Below are positions 6,341 to 7,402 of a stretch of DNA of 7,402 nt, piece by piece (the first letter of the stretch is position 1; every line of letters begins with the position of its first letter). The position numbers were made by a program, and so were the translations under genes. Origin of the DNA: an uncultured Bacteroidota bacterium (lineage in GTDB: Bacteria; Bacteroidota; Bacteroidia; UKL13-3); contig CAIVPY010000594.1 of NCBI GenBank assembly GCA_903907885.1, positions 1-7,402 of the forward strand. Reading direction: 5' to 3'. The notes under the pieces were generated by a model. It saw only the letters and a program-made list of their open reading frames with translations. It did not search any database and was not told the origin of the DNA.

Positions 6341-7252
6341 ATGCAAACCGAAAATTATACTTTGATTTCGATTGTAACCCTTAATTGGAATCAAACGGAT
6401 GTAACATGCGAGTTTTTAGAATCAACCAGAAGTCTATTGTGGACTAATTATGAAATTTTGGTTTGCGATATGGGTTCAAAAATTGATCCTACCGAAAGAA
6501 TTAAATCTGCAAACTATCCTAATACAAAGGTGTTAAGAAGCGAAAAAAACTTAGGGTTTACAGGTGGTAACAATTGGGGTATGCGTCAAGCCAAAGGTGA
6601 ATATATTTTTATCGTTAACAACGATACCGAAGTAACACCTGATTTGTTAAATGTATTATACGAGCCCTTTACACAAGACAAAACGATTGGAGTTGTAAGT
6701 CCTAAACTCATGTTTTTCGAAAGGAAAAATATCATTCAATATGCAGGATTTAACCCAATCAATCCATATACAGGTAGAACAACTGCTGTAGGTTCGTTGC
6801 AAGAAGATGTGGGGCAATTTGATGATAAAGGAGGATATACCGCAGGTTCGCATGGAGGTGCTATGCTTGTTTCTCGCGAGATCATCGACAAAGTAGGTAT
6901 GTTTCCAGAAAGTTTTTTTATTTATTATGAAGAGTGGGATTGGAGTACTCGAATTATTAAAGCGGGATACCATATTTATTTTCAACCAAAAGGAAAGATT
7001 TACCACAAAGAATCAATAACTATGGGTAAAGAGAGTGCTAATAAAGCATATTACCATACTAGAAACAGAATTCTTTATATGCGTAGAAACTCTAATTTCA
7101 TTCAATTTATTGCATTCATAATATTTTATATTTTATTTACTGCTCCAAAAGCAATATTTAAATATATTTCTAAAGGACAATTTGTACATTTGAGAGCGTT
7201 TTTACGAGGGACATTTTGGAATTTATACAATTCAAAACATTCGGCAGTTTAA
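6341..7252 (+). CDS. GT2-family glycosyltransferase, rhamnosyltransferase-like
   Basis: Predicted to transfer a sugar from a nucleotide-sugar donor to a growing surface glycan at the inner face of the membrane. The 303 residues carry a GT-A fold pattern: ISIVTLNWNQ at 9-18, NLGFTGGNNWGMRQA at 70-84, the metal and nucleotide-binding NNDT at 93-96 in place of a plain DXD, GGAMLVSREIIDKVGMF at 172-188, and YYEEWDWSTR at 195-204 holding the probable catalytic acidic residues. HKES at 222-225 is also typical of this group. A hydrophobic stretch at about 253-270 may anchor it to the membrane. An in-frame GTG at 6332 would add three residues, but the ATG fits the promoter position better. The exact sugar and acceptor cannot be read from the sequence. 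The downstream neighbour, a sugar-nucleotide epimerase, supports a polysaccharide or glycan cluster. Confidence 0.9.
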   Translation: MQTENYTLISIVTLNWNQTDVTCEFLESTRSLLWTNYEILVCDMGSKIDPTERIKSANYPNTKVLRSEKNLGFTGGNNWGMRQAKGEYIFIVNNDTEVTPDLLNVLYEPFTQDKTIGVVSPKLMFFERKNIIQYAGFNPINPYTGRTTAVGSLQEDVGQFDDKGGYTAGSHGGAMLVSREIIDKVGMFPESFFIYYEEWDWSTRIIKAGYHIYFQPKGKIYHKESITMGKESANKAYYHTRNRILYMRRNSNFIQFIAFIIFYILFTAPKAIFKYISKGQFVHLRAFLRGTFWNLYNSKHSAV

Positions 7253-7274
7253 TAATATATAAAAACCTACAACT

Positions 7275-7402
7275 ATGACAACATCATTAATAACAGGAGG
7301 AGCTGGTTTTATTGGCTCACATGTGGCTAAACATTGTTTAGCAATGGGACACAGAGTAATCATACTGGACGATTTGAGCGGTGGTTTTGAGGATTATATT
7401 CC
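7275..7402 (+). CDS. NAD-dependent sugar epimerase/dehydratase, 3' end missing
   Basis: The first 42 residues of an extended short-chain dehydrogenase/reductase, cut by the window end. The N-terminal Rossmann motif is clear: TGGAGFIGSHV at residues 7-17 with the GxxGxxG glycines at 8, 11 and 14, and the NAD-ribose-binding acid in VIILDDLSGG (Asp32, or Asp33). LDDLSGG resembles UDP-glucose 4-epimerase and UDP-glucuronate epimerase or decarboxylase starts, but the substrate cannot be decided without the C-terminal part. The ATG is 22 bases after the glycosyltransferase stop, so both are probably in one operon that supplies and transfers a sugar for a surface glycan. No clear ribosome binding site precedes it. 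Confidence 0.88.
   Translation, partial: MTTSLITGGAGFIGSHVAKHCLAMGHRVIILDDLSGGFEDYI

Noticed and set aside
6656..7006. Opposite-strand open frame of 116 codons inside the glycosyltransferase gene
   Set aside because: The + strand frame has clear GT2 motifs across the whole stretch; the reverse frame has no family features or start context.

Overview
The window reads as chromosomal DNA from a member of the Bacteroidota, possibly a Sphingobacteriales, Chitinophagales or Cytophagales relative. This rests on AT-rich base use, complex I subunits of the bacterial NuoJ-N type, a TAnnTTTG promoter element, and short palindromic repeats of a style I know from Bacteroidota genomes. No database search was possible, so the taxonomic call is by recognition only. 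Every gene is on the + strand.

Positions 1-5777 hold the end of a respiratory complex I (NADH:quinone oxidoreductase) operon: the 3' part of nuoJ, then nuoK, nuoL, nuoM and nuoN. These encode membrane-arm subunits. NuoL, NuoM and NuoN are the three antiporter-like proton-pumping subunits, and NuoJ and NuoK link them to the quinone-binding part, which would be encoded upstream. Key proton-path residues are visible in NuoK, NuoL and NuoN. NuoM lacks the usual lysine of the seventh transmembrane helix: Phe225 occupies that position, while a lysine (Lys147) sits in the fifth helix near the conserved Glu141.

Between nuoJ and nuoK (about 411-518) lie two short palindromic repeats in opposite orientation around an AT run, resembling a REP doublet. 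The left copy supplies the last codons and stop of nuoJ. The right copy ends against the nuoK start and contains a purine-rich stretch that could act as its ribosome binding site.

A small gene for a 130-residue protein of unknown function starts 12 bases after nuoN (5790-6182) and is probably co-transcribed with it. It is a candidate complex I-associated factor by position only.

After a 158-base AT-rich gap carrying a probable promoter, a second unit starts: a GT2-family glycosyltransferase (6341-7252), followed 22 bases later by the start of an NAD-dependent sugar epimerase/dehydratase cut by the window end. These look like the beginning of a cell-surface polysaccharide or glycan gene cluster unrelated to respiration. 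I see no wholly new system. The best leads are the NuoM residue change, the repeat doublet inside the operon and the unknown nuoN-linked gene.
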